Shown here: piece by piece, positions 7,427-14,867 of the stretch
How positions within the stretch are numbered: position 1 is the stretch's first letter
How the letters are laid out: each line of letters starts with the position of its first letter
Virus record (IMG/VR): IMGVR_UViG_3300047491_000332
Location: 1 to 23,495 of that record
DNA from: a virus
Length of the DNA: 23,495 nt
Direction: 5' to 3' (one strand)
Program-made: the position numbers and the translations under genes
The notes under the pieces: generated by a model
Databases searched by the model: none
What the model saw: only the letters and a program-made list of their open reading frames with translations
What the model was told of the DNA's origin: nothing

Positions 7427-8239
7427 TTACCTCTTATTTTTATTGTATAAGGCTTCCAATTCCGCAAATCTCTTCTGCCTCTCTTCTGGCGTCATATCGG
7501 CAGAACTTACAACCTTACCGTGCGGACTTTGTTGTGGAGCTGGTTGTTCAGCTGCCGGCGTCGCTGTTGGTGCTGCAGCTGCTGGTGCTTGAGGACTCTG
7601 TGAAGAAGAACGAGCTTGATTAACTGCTTCAAATCTTTTTCTAGCATCTTCCGACAACATATTTGGGTTTAGTCTACGTTTTGTCTCTTCTATCTTAGAT
7701 TCAAGCCACTTCTTCGCCTGCGGCGTGTTTTGGACAATACTAGCAGCAGCCATAGATGGATCTTTTTCCATAGATACACCGTGCGCTTGTCCACCTTCAC
7801 CACCCTCATCAAAGGTCTGTCCAAGTTCTTCAACAACCCTACGAGATGAATCCTTTGGTTGAACCATCTGTGTCGGTGTAGAATCACCTTCTTGTTTAAA
7901 ACTTTTAATTTTCTTATAGTCAGCTTGTGAAACTTGTTTAGGTTTATTAGCAGTAAGTATATGGCCCATGATAGTTCGTAGGGCGTAAGGTTTAAATGGC
8001 CCGACTTCAGGTTTATACGAATTAACTGCATGCATCAAACCGTTGATACCACTTTCGTGGTGATCTTCTTCTTCTGTGTTCGGTGGTAGGTGACCCTTAG
8101 ATTTAAGCTTTCTAACAGCGTGACCAATCAGCGGAGAAAAATTACTAAATATATACTCGGCCACTTTCTTCTCGTTAGGAGAAGACGGAGAATGTGTATC
8201 TTGCTCTGTTGGACTTGCGTTGCCTTGTTTCGTTTCCAT
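7427..8239 (-). CDS. Protein with sigma-70 region-2-like domain, 270 aa
   Basis: The frame opens at a TTG (8251), but ATG 8239 (METKQGNASP) has GGAG 6 bases upstream and is preferred. Residues 25-100 strongly resemble sigma-70 region 2: a helix FSPLIGHAVRKLKSKGHLP, then EEEDHHESGINGLMHAV (compare 'DLvQeGliGLlrAv'), then YKPEVGPFKPYALRTIMGHI (compare 'fdpekG.FstYAyrwIrgaI'). Region 2 binds the core polymerase clamp helices and melts the -10 element. Residues 100-200 are helical with no clear region 4, and residues 210-240 are an Ala/Pro/Gln-rich linker ending in a small helix (MTPEERQKRFAELEALY). It sits inside the virion gene block, so it may instead be a structural protein that reused the fold. 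A late sigma role is inference. Confidence 0.7.
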   Translation of the reverse strand: METKQGNASPTEQDTHSPSSPNEKKVAEYIFSNFSPLIGHAVRKLKSKGHLPPNTEEEDHHESGINGLMHAVNSYKPEVGPFKPYALRTIMGHILTANKPKQVSQADYKKIKSFKQEGDSTPTQMVQPKDSSRRVVEELGQTFDEGGEGGQAHGVSMEKDPSMAAASIVQNTPQAKKWLESKIEETKRRLNPNMLSEDARKRFEAVNQARSSSQSPQAPAAAAPTATPAAEQPAPQQSPHGKVVSSADMTPEERQKRFAELEALYNKNKR

Positions 8240-8251
8240 TTTTATCTCCAA

Positions 8252-9106
8252 CTAAATTTTATCTTCATCTTCTTGTGAATAATCCAAATCTTCAGGTAAA
8301 GCATCATAATCTGGGGATTCAGTAGAACCACTTCCGCCGCTCAACATGTGCATGCGTTGTTGTAGCAATTCAAACTGACGAGCTGCCGCAGCGTGATCAT
8401 GAATTTCATTTAGTTGTTTAGCTGTCTCTGATGCTTTTTGTTTTTCTTGCTCTTTGTTAAGAGCGTGCCACTCGGCCGTTTTTTTCTGTATTGCTGCGGC
8501 CTTTTGATGAGGTAGCATTCCGTCTAAAGCACCGGATGCCTTAAAATCACTTAAGTGTTGATTAAGATCTTTAGCTAAATCCTTAGTAACCTTACCACTC
8601 TGGTGGTGTTCGAATATAACAGGGTTGTGGTGCGACTCAGCAGATTCACCGCGTATTTCTTTTAATTTTTGAACATGATTTGCTGCGTATTTCTTAGCGT
8701 GTTCTAGCATAGCATCAGACATCTCGTTAGATTTTCTTGTGCTTTTTAAGCTGTAAGGTGTAGACCTAATACCAGTCATATGAGCAGCCTCATGGTGACT
8801 GAATCCTTTATCTAACCACGGTTTAATTTTTTCTGTTTCTTCGGGTGTAAACATAGAAGCAGGATCAGACTCTTTTTCAGCTTTATCCAAGATTTCGATA
8901 GATTGTTTTAGAACCTTTAGTGCCTTACTAAGATCGTCCAATTCTTGCTTAGCTTTTACTTTTTCATCTTTAGTAGGTAGAGTAGGTACACCCTGTTGTG
9001 CTAATTTTTGACGTTTAATCTTTACATCTATAGCATCTATTTTCTTTTTATATTCCGGGTCAGACATTGGGTTAACAATTTTTTCAGTTCTAACGAAGCC
9101 AGGCAT
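8252..9106 (-). CDS. Hypothetical helical protein, 284 aa
   Basis: Start ATG 9106 (MPGFVRTEKI) with GAGG 7 bases upstream. Nearly all helical: a Lys-rich coiled coil at 18-80 (DAIDVKIKRQKLAQQ, LDDLSKALKVLKQSIEIL), then FTPEETEKIKPWLDKGFSHHEAAHMTG at about 86-112, a short helix pair recalling the YSDSEIAYIVHH motif of two neighbours. A His- and Lys-rich helical region follows, and an acidic tail (PEDLDYSQEDEDKI). No known domain is recognised. Its stop (TAG) lies a few bases before the SD of the sigma-like gene, so the two are probably co-translated. A head-interior or assembly role is possible from position only. Confidence 0.7.
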   Translation of the reverse strand: MPGFVRTEKIVNPMSDPEYKKKIDAIDVKIKRQKLAQQGVPTLPTKDEKVKAKQELDDLSKALKVLKQSIEILDKAEKESDPASMFTPEETEKIKPWLDKGFSHHEAAHMTGIRSTPYSLKSTRKSNEMSDAMLEHAKKYAANHVQKLKEIRGESAESHHNPVIFEHHQSGKVTKDLAKDLNQHLSDFKASGALDGMLPHQKAAAIQKKTAEWHALNKEQEKQKASETAKQLNEIHDHAAAARQFELLQQRMHMLSGGSGSTESPDYDALPEDLDYSQEDEDKI

Positions 9107-9115
9107 ATCGATACC

Positions 9116-10198
9116 TCATTTATTTCTAATTCTAGCTAAAATAGCATCTAAAGTTTTGGGATCCATGTTGGCCAACTGTTGTTCAAGCATCTTGTCGTAA
9201 TCAGGTGTCGCAGCTTGAGGGGCAACTTGAGAAGCAACTTGAGGAGAAGATTGTTGTGTGGCTTCGTCTAACTTAGCACCTACACTTCCTTCACCTGATC
9301 TGGATGCTCTAGCCGTATACACAGCAGGATTATGGGCGGGTTGAGATACCTGCACTCCAGAATCTGGATGCATTGCTCGCTCTAAAACCTTATCATTAAT
9401 ATCATTGAAAGCAGATGAATTTTCGTAACCAACTAGATCCTCTTTATATTTAGCTGCATGTTGATCAGTGTGTTGCTTATCACGCACGTGAAAAACGTCC
9501 ATTATAGGGTGGTGATCCATTGGGTGCAATTGACCAGGAGCAACATCTTCATGTAGTGTTATGTACTTGTTGTTTATCTTAGCGTGCTCCATTGGATATG
9601 CACCATCGTGGTACCGAGATTCACCATTTTCTATAGAGTGTGGAGCTTGGAAAATTTCTTTAGAATAAGAAGAATGTGGTGGTTTACGCATCCAACTAAA
9701 ATCACCACCGTTATCGTGGTGAGCCTTCCAACCAGTGCAGTTCCATTTACCATCTTTTTGAAGGAAACGGGAGTCGTTACGCTGCCAAGGTTGAAGAGCG
9801 GGGGCATCAAAAGATAGAACATCTGGGGCTTGTCTAGACACTTTATAAGCTAGATTGCCGTACTGTACAAACTTACGAGCGTGATTAGTTGCGTCGTTCA
9901 TCTTACCTTGTTCTAGTGATTTCTTATAAGCAGAAGCGTGGTGACCCATCGCGTCCCTAATAGAAGCAACAAAACCCGGTTCTCCACCGTCCAGCATGTC
10001 TTTTTGTGTCTTCAACTTTTCAGTAAAGTCTGCCAGTGAGGCATTAGGAGATGAACTTGCACCTCTGTAGTGTGCCATCTTCTCCAGAGACTCAATAACG
10101 TGCTCAGCAAGAGATTCTTGAGATAGATTTTTAATTAAATTCTTCATCTCATCTGAGTCGATTTTACGCAGTAATAGTTTTCTGAATGAGGAAAGCAT
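9116..10198 (-). CDS. Hypothetical His-rich protein, 360 aa
   Basis: Start ATG 10198 (MLSSFRKLLL) with GAGGA 7 bases upstream. Residues 15-45 are amphipathic helices. Residues 76-120 read as a helical pair with IRDAMGHHASAYKKSLEQG and ATNHARKF. The middle (140-250) is rich in His, Trp and Tyr (GKWNCTGWKAHHDNGGDFSW, PGQLHPMDHHPIMDVFHVRD) and looks globular. Residues 300-335 are an Ala, Gln and Ser linker, and the C-terminus is a small helix (MDPKTLDAILARIRNK). The spaced His residues could bind metal, but I see no known metalloenzyme signature. It follows the small protein gene downstream of the tRNA and precedes other helical virion-region proteins. Confidence 0.7.
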   Translation of the reverse strand: MLSSFRKLLLRKIDSDEMKNLIKNLSQESLAEHVIESLEKMAHYRGASSSPNASLADFTEKLKTQKDMLDGGEPGFVASIRDAMGHHASAYKKSLEQGKMNDATNHARKFVQYGNLAYKVSRQAPDVLSFDAPALQPWQRNDSRFLQKDGKWNCTGWKAHHDNGGDFSWMRKPPHSSYSKEIFQAPHSIENGESRYHDGAYPMEHAKINNKYITLHEDVAPGQLHPMDHHPIMDVFHVRDKQHTDQHAAKYKEDLVGYENSSAFNDINDKVLERAMHPDSGVQVSQPAHNPAVYTARASRSGEGSVGAKLDEATQQSSPQVASQVAPQAATPDYDKMLEQQLANMDPKTLDAILARIRNK

Positions 10199-10200
10199 GA

Positions 10201-10503
10201 TTAAATCCTCTCAACTTCGCGACCCACCTGTGCGTATACAGCAGCACCAAACACAACAGTAACTGTGTCTTTATTATCGCTAACTGTTCCGCGTCCAACG
10301 TTTAATATAATAATTTCATCTGCTTTTAGTGTACAAGCTAAGATACCATCTATTGTTACTGTTCCAGCAGCAACAGCTCTAACACGAACAGCTGAATACT
10401 TAAGAACTTCTTTAGTTCCAGCTGCATTAGATAGAATCTCTTCATACACTAAACCAACTTCACTTGTTCTCATGCCACCGGTCGGTAAATTAGTATTTCT
10501 CAT
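10201..10503 (-). CDS. Small beta-rich protein, 100 aa (decoration candidate)
   Basis: The frame is open to 10539, but ATG 10503 (MRNTNLPTGG) has AGGAG 7 bases upstream and is the likely start. The sequence is hydrophobic and beta-like (VLKYSAVRVRAVAAGTVTIDGILACTLKADEIIILNVG, DTVTVVFGAAVYAQV), of the size and look of small head-decoration or capsid-cementing proteins. No signature residues fix a family. It is the first structural gene after the endonuclease/tRNA island; before that island was inserted it may have followed the major capsid gene directly. A TAGAAT -10-like element lies at 10530-10535. Confidence 0.7.
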   Translation of the reverse strand: MRNTNLPTGGMRTSEVGLVYEEILSNAAGTKEVLKYSAVRVRAVAAGTVTIDGILACTLKADEIIILNVGRGTVSDNKDTVTVVFGAAVYAQVGREVERI

Positions 10504-10579
10504 CGTAGTTCTCCTATTAAGACTAAGATATTCTACCACGTTTTACATTTAGATGTGCTTCGGTTTTATTTCGGTGTGA

Positions 10580-10664
10580 TGGTGGCGGGGCCACGAATTG
10601 AACGTGGTTAGTCTTACGACATGGGGTTATGAGCCCCATCAGCTTCCGTTACTTCATCCCCGCG
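10580..10664 (-). tRNA. tRNA with CAU anticodon, initiator-like but with long variable arm
   Basis: The 85-nt cloverleaf includes an encoded CCA (10580-10582). Acceptor CGCGGGG pairs with CCCCGCC except for a C1 x C72 mismatch. T-arm is CCACG-TTCAATT-CGTGG. Anticodon arm is TGGGG-CTCATAA-CCCCA with CAT at 10629-10631. The unpaired 1-72 position and the GGG/CCC anticodon stem next to CTCATAA are hallmarks of bacterial initiator tRNA-fMet. However, the variable region is 14 nt and can form its own stem (GTC-GTAA-GAC), as in class II tRNAs, and the D stem pairs poorly in the normal register. It may be an elongator or initiator Met tRNA, a lysidine-type Ile tRNA or a diverged one. Confidence 0.85.
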
Positions 10665-10670
10665 AGGTTA

Positions 10671-10676
10671 ATTATA
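10671..10676 (-). promoter_or_regulatory. Candidate -10 element for the tRNA (GTATAAT)
   Basis: GTATAAT on the minus strand overlaps the GTA TAA ending of the GIY-YIG gene. Six bases separate it from 10664, the first base of the tRNA, so a start at the usual distance falls exactly on the tRNA 5' end. No -35 is seen. Confidence 0.45.
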
Positions 10677-11385
10677 CCCTTAGCTCATCTTCTATACTAT
10701 CTGTATACTCAAAAATATATCCATAACATTGTTTTCGCTCGCCTTTCAAGCATAGACCAATAATATTTGGTTGAATATTTAGTTCTCTACCACATTCAGT
10801 TCTGTTGACCCAGGTACCTACGAATCTACCTTTTGTCCAATGTCTCTTGCAACCAAGTGCAATGAACACATTAAACGGTTTACACCCCTTGCCTAAGGAT
10901 ATATTTAGACCTGAGCCTTCTTTAAACTTACGTCCAGTGAAAGATTTGGACATCCTCTTTTTAGTCTCATCAGATCTCTTTAAGCCTTTTCCACCTAATG
11001 ATATCTTTTCTTTAATACACTCAGGTAGTTGAACACCAGTTAACTTCTTTGATATCTTTTCTTTCGTATCTTCGGGTCTTGATATTCCTTTATTCCATGG
11101 AGTAAGACCTCTATGTCCACCTAAGCCACCAGAACAAATATTAGCTTCGCAGTCTCCAAAGAATCTGTGCCACATTATTAATTGTTCTTCTCGCTTAAAG
11201 GCATCTTCTTCATTTTCAAAGTAATCCAATATAACAACTTGATATTTATGTTTTTTTACGATACTACACCAATATTGGTTTCTATCGTTTTTACTCCATG
11301 CTCTTTTTTTAGAACCTTTGCCTATATAAAACACAGTTTTAGTATCTAATCTAATATGGGCATAAACATAAAAAAGCTTATCCAT
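10672..11385 (-). CDS. GIY-YIG homing endonuclease with NUMOD3-type repeats
   Basis: The protein has 237 residues, starting at ATG 11385 one base after the stop of the preceding GIY-YIG/kinase gene. The catalytic domain spans residues 4-95: FYVYAH ... FYIGKGSKKRAW (the GIY and YIG strands, with a nearby basic residue), then REEQLIMWHRFFG with Glu67 or Glu68 as metal ligand. Residues 106-150 carry NUMOD3-type DNA-binding repeats (DTKEKISKKLTG, CIKEKIS, ETKKRMSKSFTG). The C-terminus (GTWVNRTECGRELNIQPNIIGLCLKG ... GYIFEY) is a NUMOD/helix-turn-helix-like module. Such enzymes cut cognate alleles and spread by homing. It sits beside a tRNA gene, as known for phage seg genes. It is AT-rich compared with the major capsid gene. 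Confidence 0.9.
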   Translation of the reverse strand: MDKLFYVYAHIRLDTKTVFYIGKGSKKRAWSKNDRNQYWCSIVKKHKYQVVILDYFENEEDAFKREEQLIMWHRFFGDCEANICSGGLGGHRGLTPWNKGISRPEDTKEKISKKLTGVQLPECIKEKISLGGKGLKRSDETKKRMSKSFTGRKFKEGSGLNISLGKGCKPFNVFIALGCKRHWTKGRFVGTWVNRTECGRELNIQPNIIGLCLKGERKQCYGYIFEYTDSIEDELRV

Positions 11386-11386
11386 T

Positions 11387-12616
11387 TTAAAGCCTTAATT
11401 CATTTAACATATAGGAAAGAACTTCATTCGAAGTGCCTGAGAATACACCATATTTTTCAGAACGCTTGGTTATTTGTTTAATGCGTTTAGTTAAAGAGTC
11501 AGTCCACTCACCACCACGACTAGCAATACGTTGTTTAAGAGTTTCTTCTGACTCTATAATAAATACTGCTTTAATATTAAAAAGATGACCATGGCGTTTT
11601 ATAAATGTCGAAATCTTAAAAGTCGGATCGTAACAAACTGGTAAACCATTCTCACCTGCTTTTTGAAGAAGTTCTAAGTGGTCTTTTTTACTATTACCAT
11701 CAAAGGAGATATATGAACAGTTGGTTAGTTGGTTACAGACCCATGACTTGCCGGCACCTGGGACGCCACAGATTAGATAGAGAGTTGGGAGAGTGGTTAC
11801 TACTGTAGTTTCTTTTTCTTCTAAGTATTTAAAAATTCTACCACCTGCTGTTTTATATCTACCCTTTAAAACCTTAATTATAGTAGACCCATGACAATTA
11901 TTTTTTTCTGCTGCTTCTTTAATGGATTGATATATCACTCCATTATCGTCTATTACTGGACGTTGTTGTTTTTTGTAAACTTCATCCATTTTAGCTTTAA
12001 CTTCAGGTTTAGCTTGAGCTTTTTTAACTTGTTCAGAAATATAACGTTTATGTTCTTCTGTTGTAAAAGCTTTTGCTTTTTCAGAAGCAATAATGTGAGC
12101 TTCTTCTGATGCCCAACGTTTATTTAAGACATCTGTAATCTTATTATAATACTCAGGGTCTTGCCATCTTTCTTTCATATGTTGAGACATTTCTTGTCTA
12201 AGTTCTTCTGATTTCCATCTCTCTTTATGAGAAATAGACATTCGTTCTTTTGTCACCCCTGGAAGACTAGTTCCTAATTTAACTTCTGACATTTTTTGTT
12301 TTGTTTCTTCATGAAATTCATAACCACTTGTTCCTCCTGTCATGAGGTTGTAACCATTTGGAAATATAGAATTATATTCTATGATATACTTGCGTTCTAA
12401 CTTATCTAATTCTTCTTTTGTTGTACACATAGCTAAAACAGAAAATGTAAAATTCTCCTTACCATATTTATTTATGGCTAATTTTATTAGTGGTTGGTAT
12501 TTTATATTTTTCTTTAGAGAACAATGGGCTTGCCATCTTCGCTCTATTCTCTTTTGAGAAGTCTGCCCCACATAACATTTACCGTTTAAATTGTTTTTTA
12601 TTAAATAAACGTACAT
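11387..12616 (-). CDS. GIY-YIG endonuclease fused to a P-loop kinase, 409 aa
   Basis: Start ATG 12616 (MYVYLIKNNL) with AAGGAG upstream, inside a hairpin loop. Residues 1-95 are a GIY-YIG nuclease (VYLIKN ... CYVGQTS, arginine at 23-27, Glu74 in DKLERKYIIEY). Residues 102-215 carry NUMOD3-like repeats (ETKQKMSE, KERMSISHKERW, RWQDPEYYNKI). Residues 218-266 match NUMOD1 (VIYQSIKEAAEKNN, STIIKVLKGRYKTAGG). Residues 277-409 are a P-loop kinase: ICGVPGAGKSWV is the Walker A (284-291), with VFIIESEETLKQRIASRGG as a lid or base-sensing helix. Similar stand-alone kinases of about 130-160 residues occur in phages. No ATG, GTG or TTG start with an SD precedes the kinase in frame, so the fusion appears real. 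Its substrate is unknown. Confidence 0.88.
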   Translation of the reverse strand: MYVYLIKNNLNGKCYVGQTSQKRIERRWQAHCSLKKNIKYQPLIKLAINKYGKENFTFSVLAMCTTKEELDKLERKYIIEYNSIFPNGYNLMTGGTSGYEFHEETKQKMSEVKLGTSLPGVTKERMSISHKERWKSEELRQEMSQHMKERWQDPEYYNKITDVLNKRWASEEAHIIASEKAKAFTTEEHKRYISEQVKKAQAKPEVKAKMDEVYKKQQRPVIDDNGVIYQSIKEAAEKNNCHGSTIIKVLKGRYKTAGGRIFKYLEEKETTVVTTLPTLYLICGVPGAGKSWVCNQLTNCSYISFDGNSKKDHLELLQKAGENGLPVCYDPTFKISTFIKRHGHLFNIKAVFIIESEETLKQRIASRGGEWTDSLTKRIKQITKRSEKYGVFSGTSNEVLSYMLNELRL

Positions 12617-12641
12617 TGCTTTCTCCTTTAAAGCAATTATA
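12615..12641 (-). promoter_or_regulatory. SD-trapping hairpin with overlapping -10 element (GIY-YIG/kinase gene)
   Basis: On the minus strand ATTGCTTT and AAAGCAAT (plus 12630-12637 and 12615-12622) form a perfect 8-bp stem with the SD in a 7-base loop (AAAGGAG), and the start codon begins in the right arm. TATAAT at 12636-12641 overlaps the left arm. RNA starting near 12629 would lack the left arm and expose the SD. Confidence 0.5.
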
Positions 12642-12681
12642 CCCCATTGTTATTATAGGTAGCTTATCGATGTTTATAAAT

Positions 12682-12708
12682 AAAAAAGGCACCATATAAT
12701 ATGGTGCC
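12682..12708 (-). terminator. Rho-independent terminator after the major capsid gene
   Basis: Minus-strand GGCACCAT-ATTAT-ATGGTGCC is an 8-bp perfect stem (12688-12708) followed by a run of six T (12682-12687). It begins 23 bases after the MCP stop. The plus strand also has a T-run after the stem, so it could work in both directions. It would separate capsid transcripts from the endonuclease/tRNA island. Confidence 0.85.
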
Positions 12709-12730
12709 CTTTTTAAGTAACTTATTGATA

Positions 12731-14182
12731 TTACTTACCAACGTTCCTCATAACTGCATTAAACTTAGGAGCATAAACAAACAGTGCACCATACATGAGA
12801 AGGAGGAATTCGAGAGCAGTTGTTACTACCGCGAGATTCATCTTAGCAAGAGGAGCAAGTTGTTTGAACTTCATGGTTTCAGCGGACATATCCAAGAGGA
12901 ATGCTTCGCCAAGACCGGGCTTCTTCCATCCAACATCCTTATAAGCAGCCAAGCCAAACTTATAGTTACCGATGAACTGAGCTGTAGAAGCAGCAGCACC
13001 GCTAGCAGAACGATACACCTTCATGTACTTCGTTCCAGTAGGGATACCACCAATAGTAAGGGTCACTTCTTGTCCAGCGGTCACAGTTACAGCAGCAGCA
13101 GTCACAACTGGAGCAGATTCACCAAAGTCATTGACAAAGGTAACCGCATATTTAAAGTCACCAGCAGGGAGAGCAGAACCTGAACCAGCAGCAGCAGCAG
13201 TTACAGAAGCACCAGCGATGTTGGGGCAGTTTGCGTTCACGGCAGCAGGGCGAACCTGTTGACGAGGACGGAGGAAGAGGTTGGGTTTAAGATCAACAAC
13301 ACCAGCGGTGGTTGTAACCTTCGATACATCGTAACCCACAGTCTGACCAGAGAGACCTGGGTCAGAACGGAACTGAGGATAGAATTGACGAACGAAAGCA
13401 GAGATCGCAATGGGTTCAGCGTGGAACTGCGAAGGAGCACCGAAGTTTTCCAAGCAGCGAACAGCCATTTCTTCAACATCGTCCTGCACGAACGTTGCGC
13501 CAGCGAGGTCTTTAAAGATCGAATTGGATTCAGAGCCCCATCCTTCAAAATCAAGAGCACGGAACTGACTGTCAGAGTCGCCTTTGAGAAGCTGCTGGAG
13601 CAAGCCGCTCATTGCGAGTGAGTTAACTGGAAGGTCACCAATTGCACCGGTCTGTTTACCAAGTGCGTCCACGAAGTGTGCATGGCCCCAATAGAGCTCG
13701 CGTTCGACGTTCTTCAAGAGATCCATCGTTCCTTCTTTTGCCTGCTGAGCAACAACGTCACCAACAGTTGTGCGAACAAGAGTCATCTGGTGTGAAACCT
13801 TACGACGCTTGCTGAAGAACGCGATCCGTTGACCGTCGCGTACGTATGTTGAATCTTCTTCCTGCCCTGCTCCGCCTTCACCGATATAGGGAGACGAATC
13901 AGAACCGTAACCAACCAAACGGTTGTACTGTTCGAAGAGGTTGTAAGCCTTATCTATAGTGACTGCTGGCCAGAATTTGAGATTCTTCATGTCGAAGGTA
14001 ACGACTTTGAGTGTCGATTCCAACGATTCAGTCTGAATCACACCACCATACACGAGGTCGGTCGGGCGACCGGCTCCACCGTATCCAGCTGTAATAGCTT
14101 TGTTAAGGGCTTCGACCTCAGCCTGGGAGACAATCCCCTGCTCAAGACCTTGCATAATTTGGTTCATTGCGTCGGTATACAT
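12731..14182 (-). CDS. Major capsid protein, HK97 fold, with Ig/FN3-like insertion
   Basis: The protein has 483 residues; start ATG 14182 (MYTDAMNQIM) with GGAGGAG 8 bases upstream, a strong site. It builds the icosahedral shell. The N-terminal part (TAGYGGAG ... QTESLESTLKVVTFDMKNLKFWPAV) and the following YNRLVGYG, FFSKRRKVSHQMTLV, and YWGHAHFVDA match the pattern I associate with SPO1/A511-type capsid proteins. Residues about 320-400 look like an inserted Ig or fibronectin-III-like domain (GDFKYAVTFVNDFGESAP, then GTKYMKVYRSASG), probably exposed on the shell surface. The order protease, small protein, scaffold, MCP is classic. Residues 28-59 reappear in the protease. The DNA looks more GC-rich than the surrounding genes, consistent with codon selection for high expression. 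A terminator follows. Confidence 0.92.
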   Translation of the reverse strand: MYTDAMNQIMQGLEQGIVSQAEVEALNKAITAGYGGAGRPTDLVYGGVIQTESLESTLKVVTFDMKNLKFWPAVTIDKAYNLFEQYNRLVGYGSDSSPYIGEGGAGQEEDSTYVRDGQRIAFFSKRRKVSHQMTLVRTTVGDVVAQQAKEGTMDLLKNVERELYWGHAHFVDALGKQTGAIGDLPVNSLAMSGLLQQLLKGDSDSQFRALDFEGWGSESNSIFKDLAGATFVQDDVEEMAVRCLENFGAPSQFHAEPIAISAFVRQFYPQFRSDPGLSGQTVGYDVSKVTTTAGVVDLKPNLFLRPRQQVRPAAVNANCPNIAGASVTAAAAGSGSALPAGDFKYAVTFVNDFGESAPVVTAAAVTVTAGQEVTLTIGGIPTGTKYMKVYRSASGAAASTAQFIGNYKFGLAAYKDVGWKKPGLGEAFLLDMSAETMKFKQLAPLAKMNLAVVTTALEFLLLMYGALFVYAPKFNAVMRNVGK

Positions 14183-14197
14183 GGGTTTATCTCCTCC

Positions 14198-14842
14198 TTA
14201 TTTAATACCGTATTTAGTTGCAATTTCTTCAAGATCCGACAAGCCGCCGAGTTCCGCACGGAACACATCTTCAGAGGCCACCGGTTTTCCAGACTTCTTC
14301 AAAGTAACGAGTTCATCGAGAACCTTTGATTTAGTGAGAGGTTGTGACTCTTCACTCTTAGCCAAGGGTTGAATCGATTTAAAAGTAGATCCGCGAGCAG
14401 GAACTGGAGAATCAGCGAGCTTTTTCACAAGCGACGTGATTTCTTCAAGCCGAGCTTCGATAGGTTGAATACGAGCGTCAATGGACTTTTTAATTTCCTC
14501 TTTCTCCTCGAGAACCCCCTTCTTCATTGCGTCGCGTTTAGCACAAGCTGCTTTAAATGCTTCTTCTGCCTTAGCGCATTCTTGTTCGGCCTTTTCCATT
14601 TCGTCTTCTTCGTCTTCTTTTTCCTCTTCTTTATCTTCTGCCTTTTCAGCTTTTTCCTCTTCCTTTTCCTCTACCTTCTCTTCATCTTTCTCTTCGTCTT
14701 CCTTCTTAGCCACCATCTCACCGTTGGCTTTGTTGTCGCCAAGTTCGATCTCTTCAGCATCAAATCGACCTTTCTTCAAGGTTTCGATTTCCGCTAGAGT
14801 CTCGTCGATGAGCTCAGTAAGGCTTTTAACCAAATCGCTCAT
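14198..14842 (-). CDS. Capsid scaffold candidate, highly charged coiled coil, 214 aa
   Basis: The frame is open to 14884, but ATG 14842 (MSDLVKSLTEL) has AGGAGG 7 bases upstream and is chosen. Residues 1-25 form a helix. Residues about 30-80 are almost only Glu, Lys and Asp (runs such as EEKDEEKVEEKEEEK), residues 80-145 form a long coiled coil (ECAKAEEAFKAACAKRDAMKKG, IDARIQPIEARLEEITSLVKKL), and residues 150-214 end in short helices with a basic/hydrophobic tail (EEIATKYGIK). Such charged helical proteins placed directly before the major capsid gene typically serve as scaffold, assembling the procapsid and being removed by the protease. No sequence-specific scaffold family is recognised; identification rests on composition and position. 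Confidence 0.65.
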   Translation of the reverse strand: MSDLVKSLTELIDETLAEIETLKKGRFDAEEIELGDNKANGEMVAKKEDEEKDEEKVEEKEEEKAEKAEDKEEEKEDEEDEMEKAEQECAKAEEAFKAACAKRDAMKKGVLEEKEEIKKSIDARIQPIEARLEEITSLVKKLADSPVPARGSTFKSIQPLAKSEESQPLTKSKVLDELVTLKKSGKPVASEDVFRAELGGLSDLEEIATKYGIK

Positions 14843-14867
14843 TTTGAATCCTCCTAAAAGAGATAGA

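Noticed and set aside
10658-10680. Possible phage attachment site at the tRNA 3' end
   Set aside because: No duplicated tRNA segment, integrase or recombinase is visible in the window.
12675-12682. TATAAATA on the plus strand, a T4-late-type promoter
   Set aside because: It would point towards the terminator and antisense to the capsid gene; no plus-strand gene follows.
12701-13183. A 160-codon open frame on the plus strand
   Set aside because: It lies antisense to the major capsid gene and the composition follows the reverse complement of its codons; no SD or family is seen.
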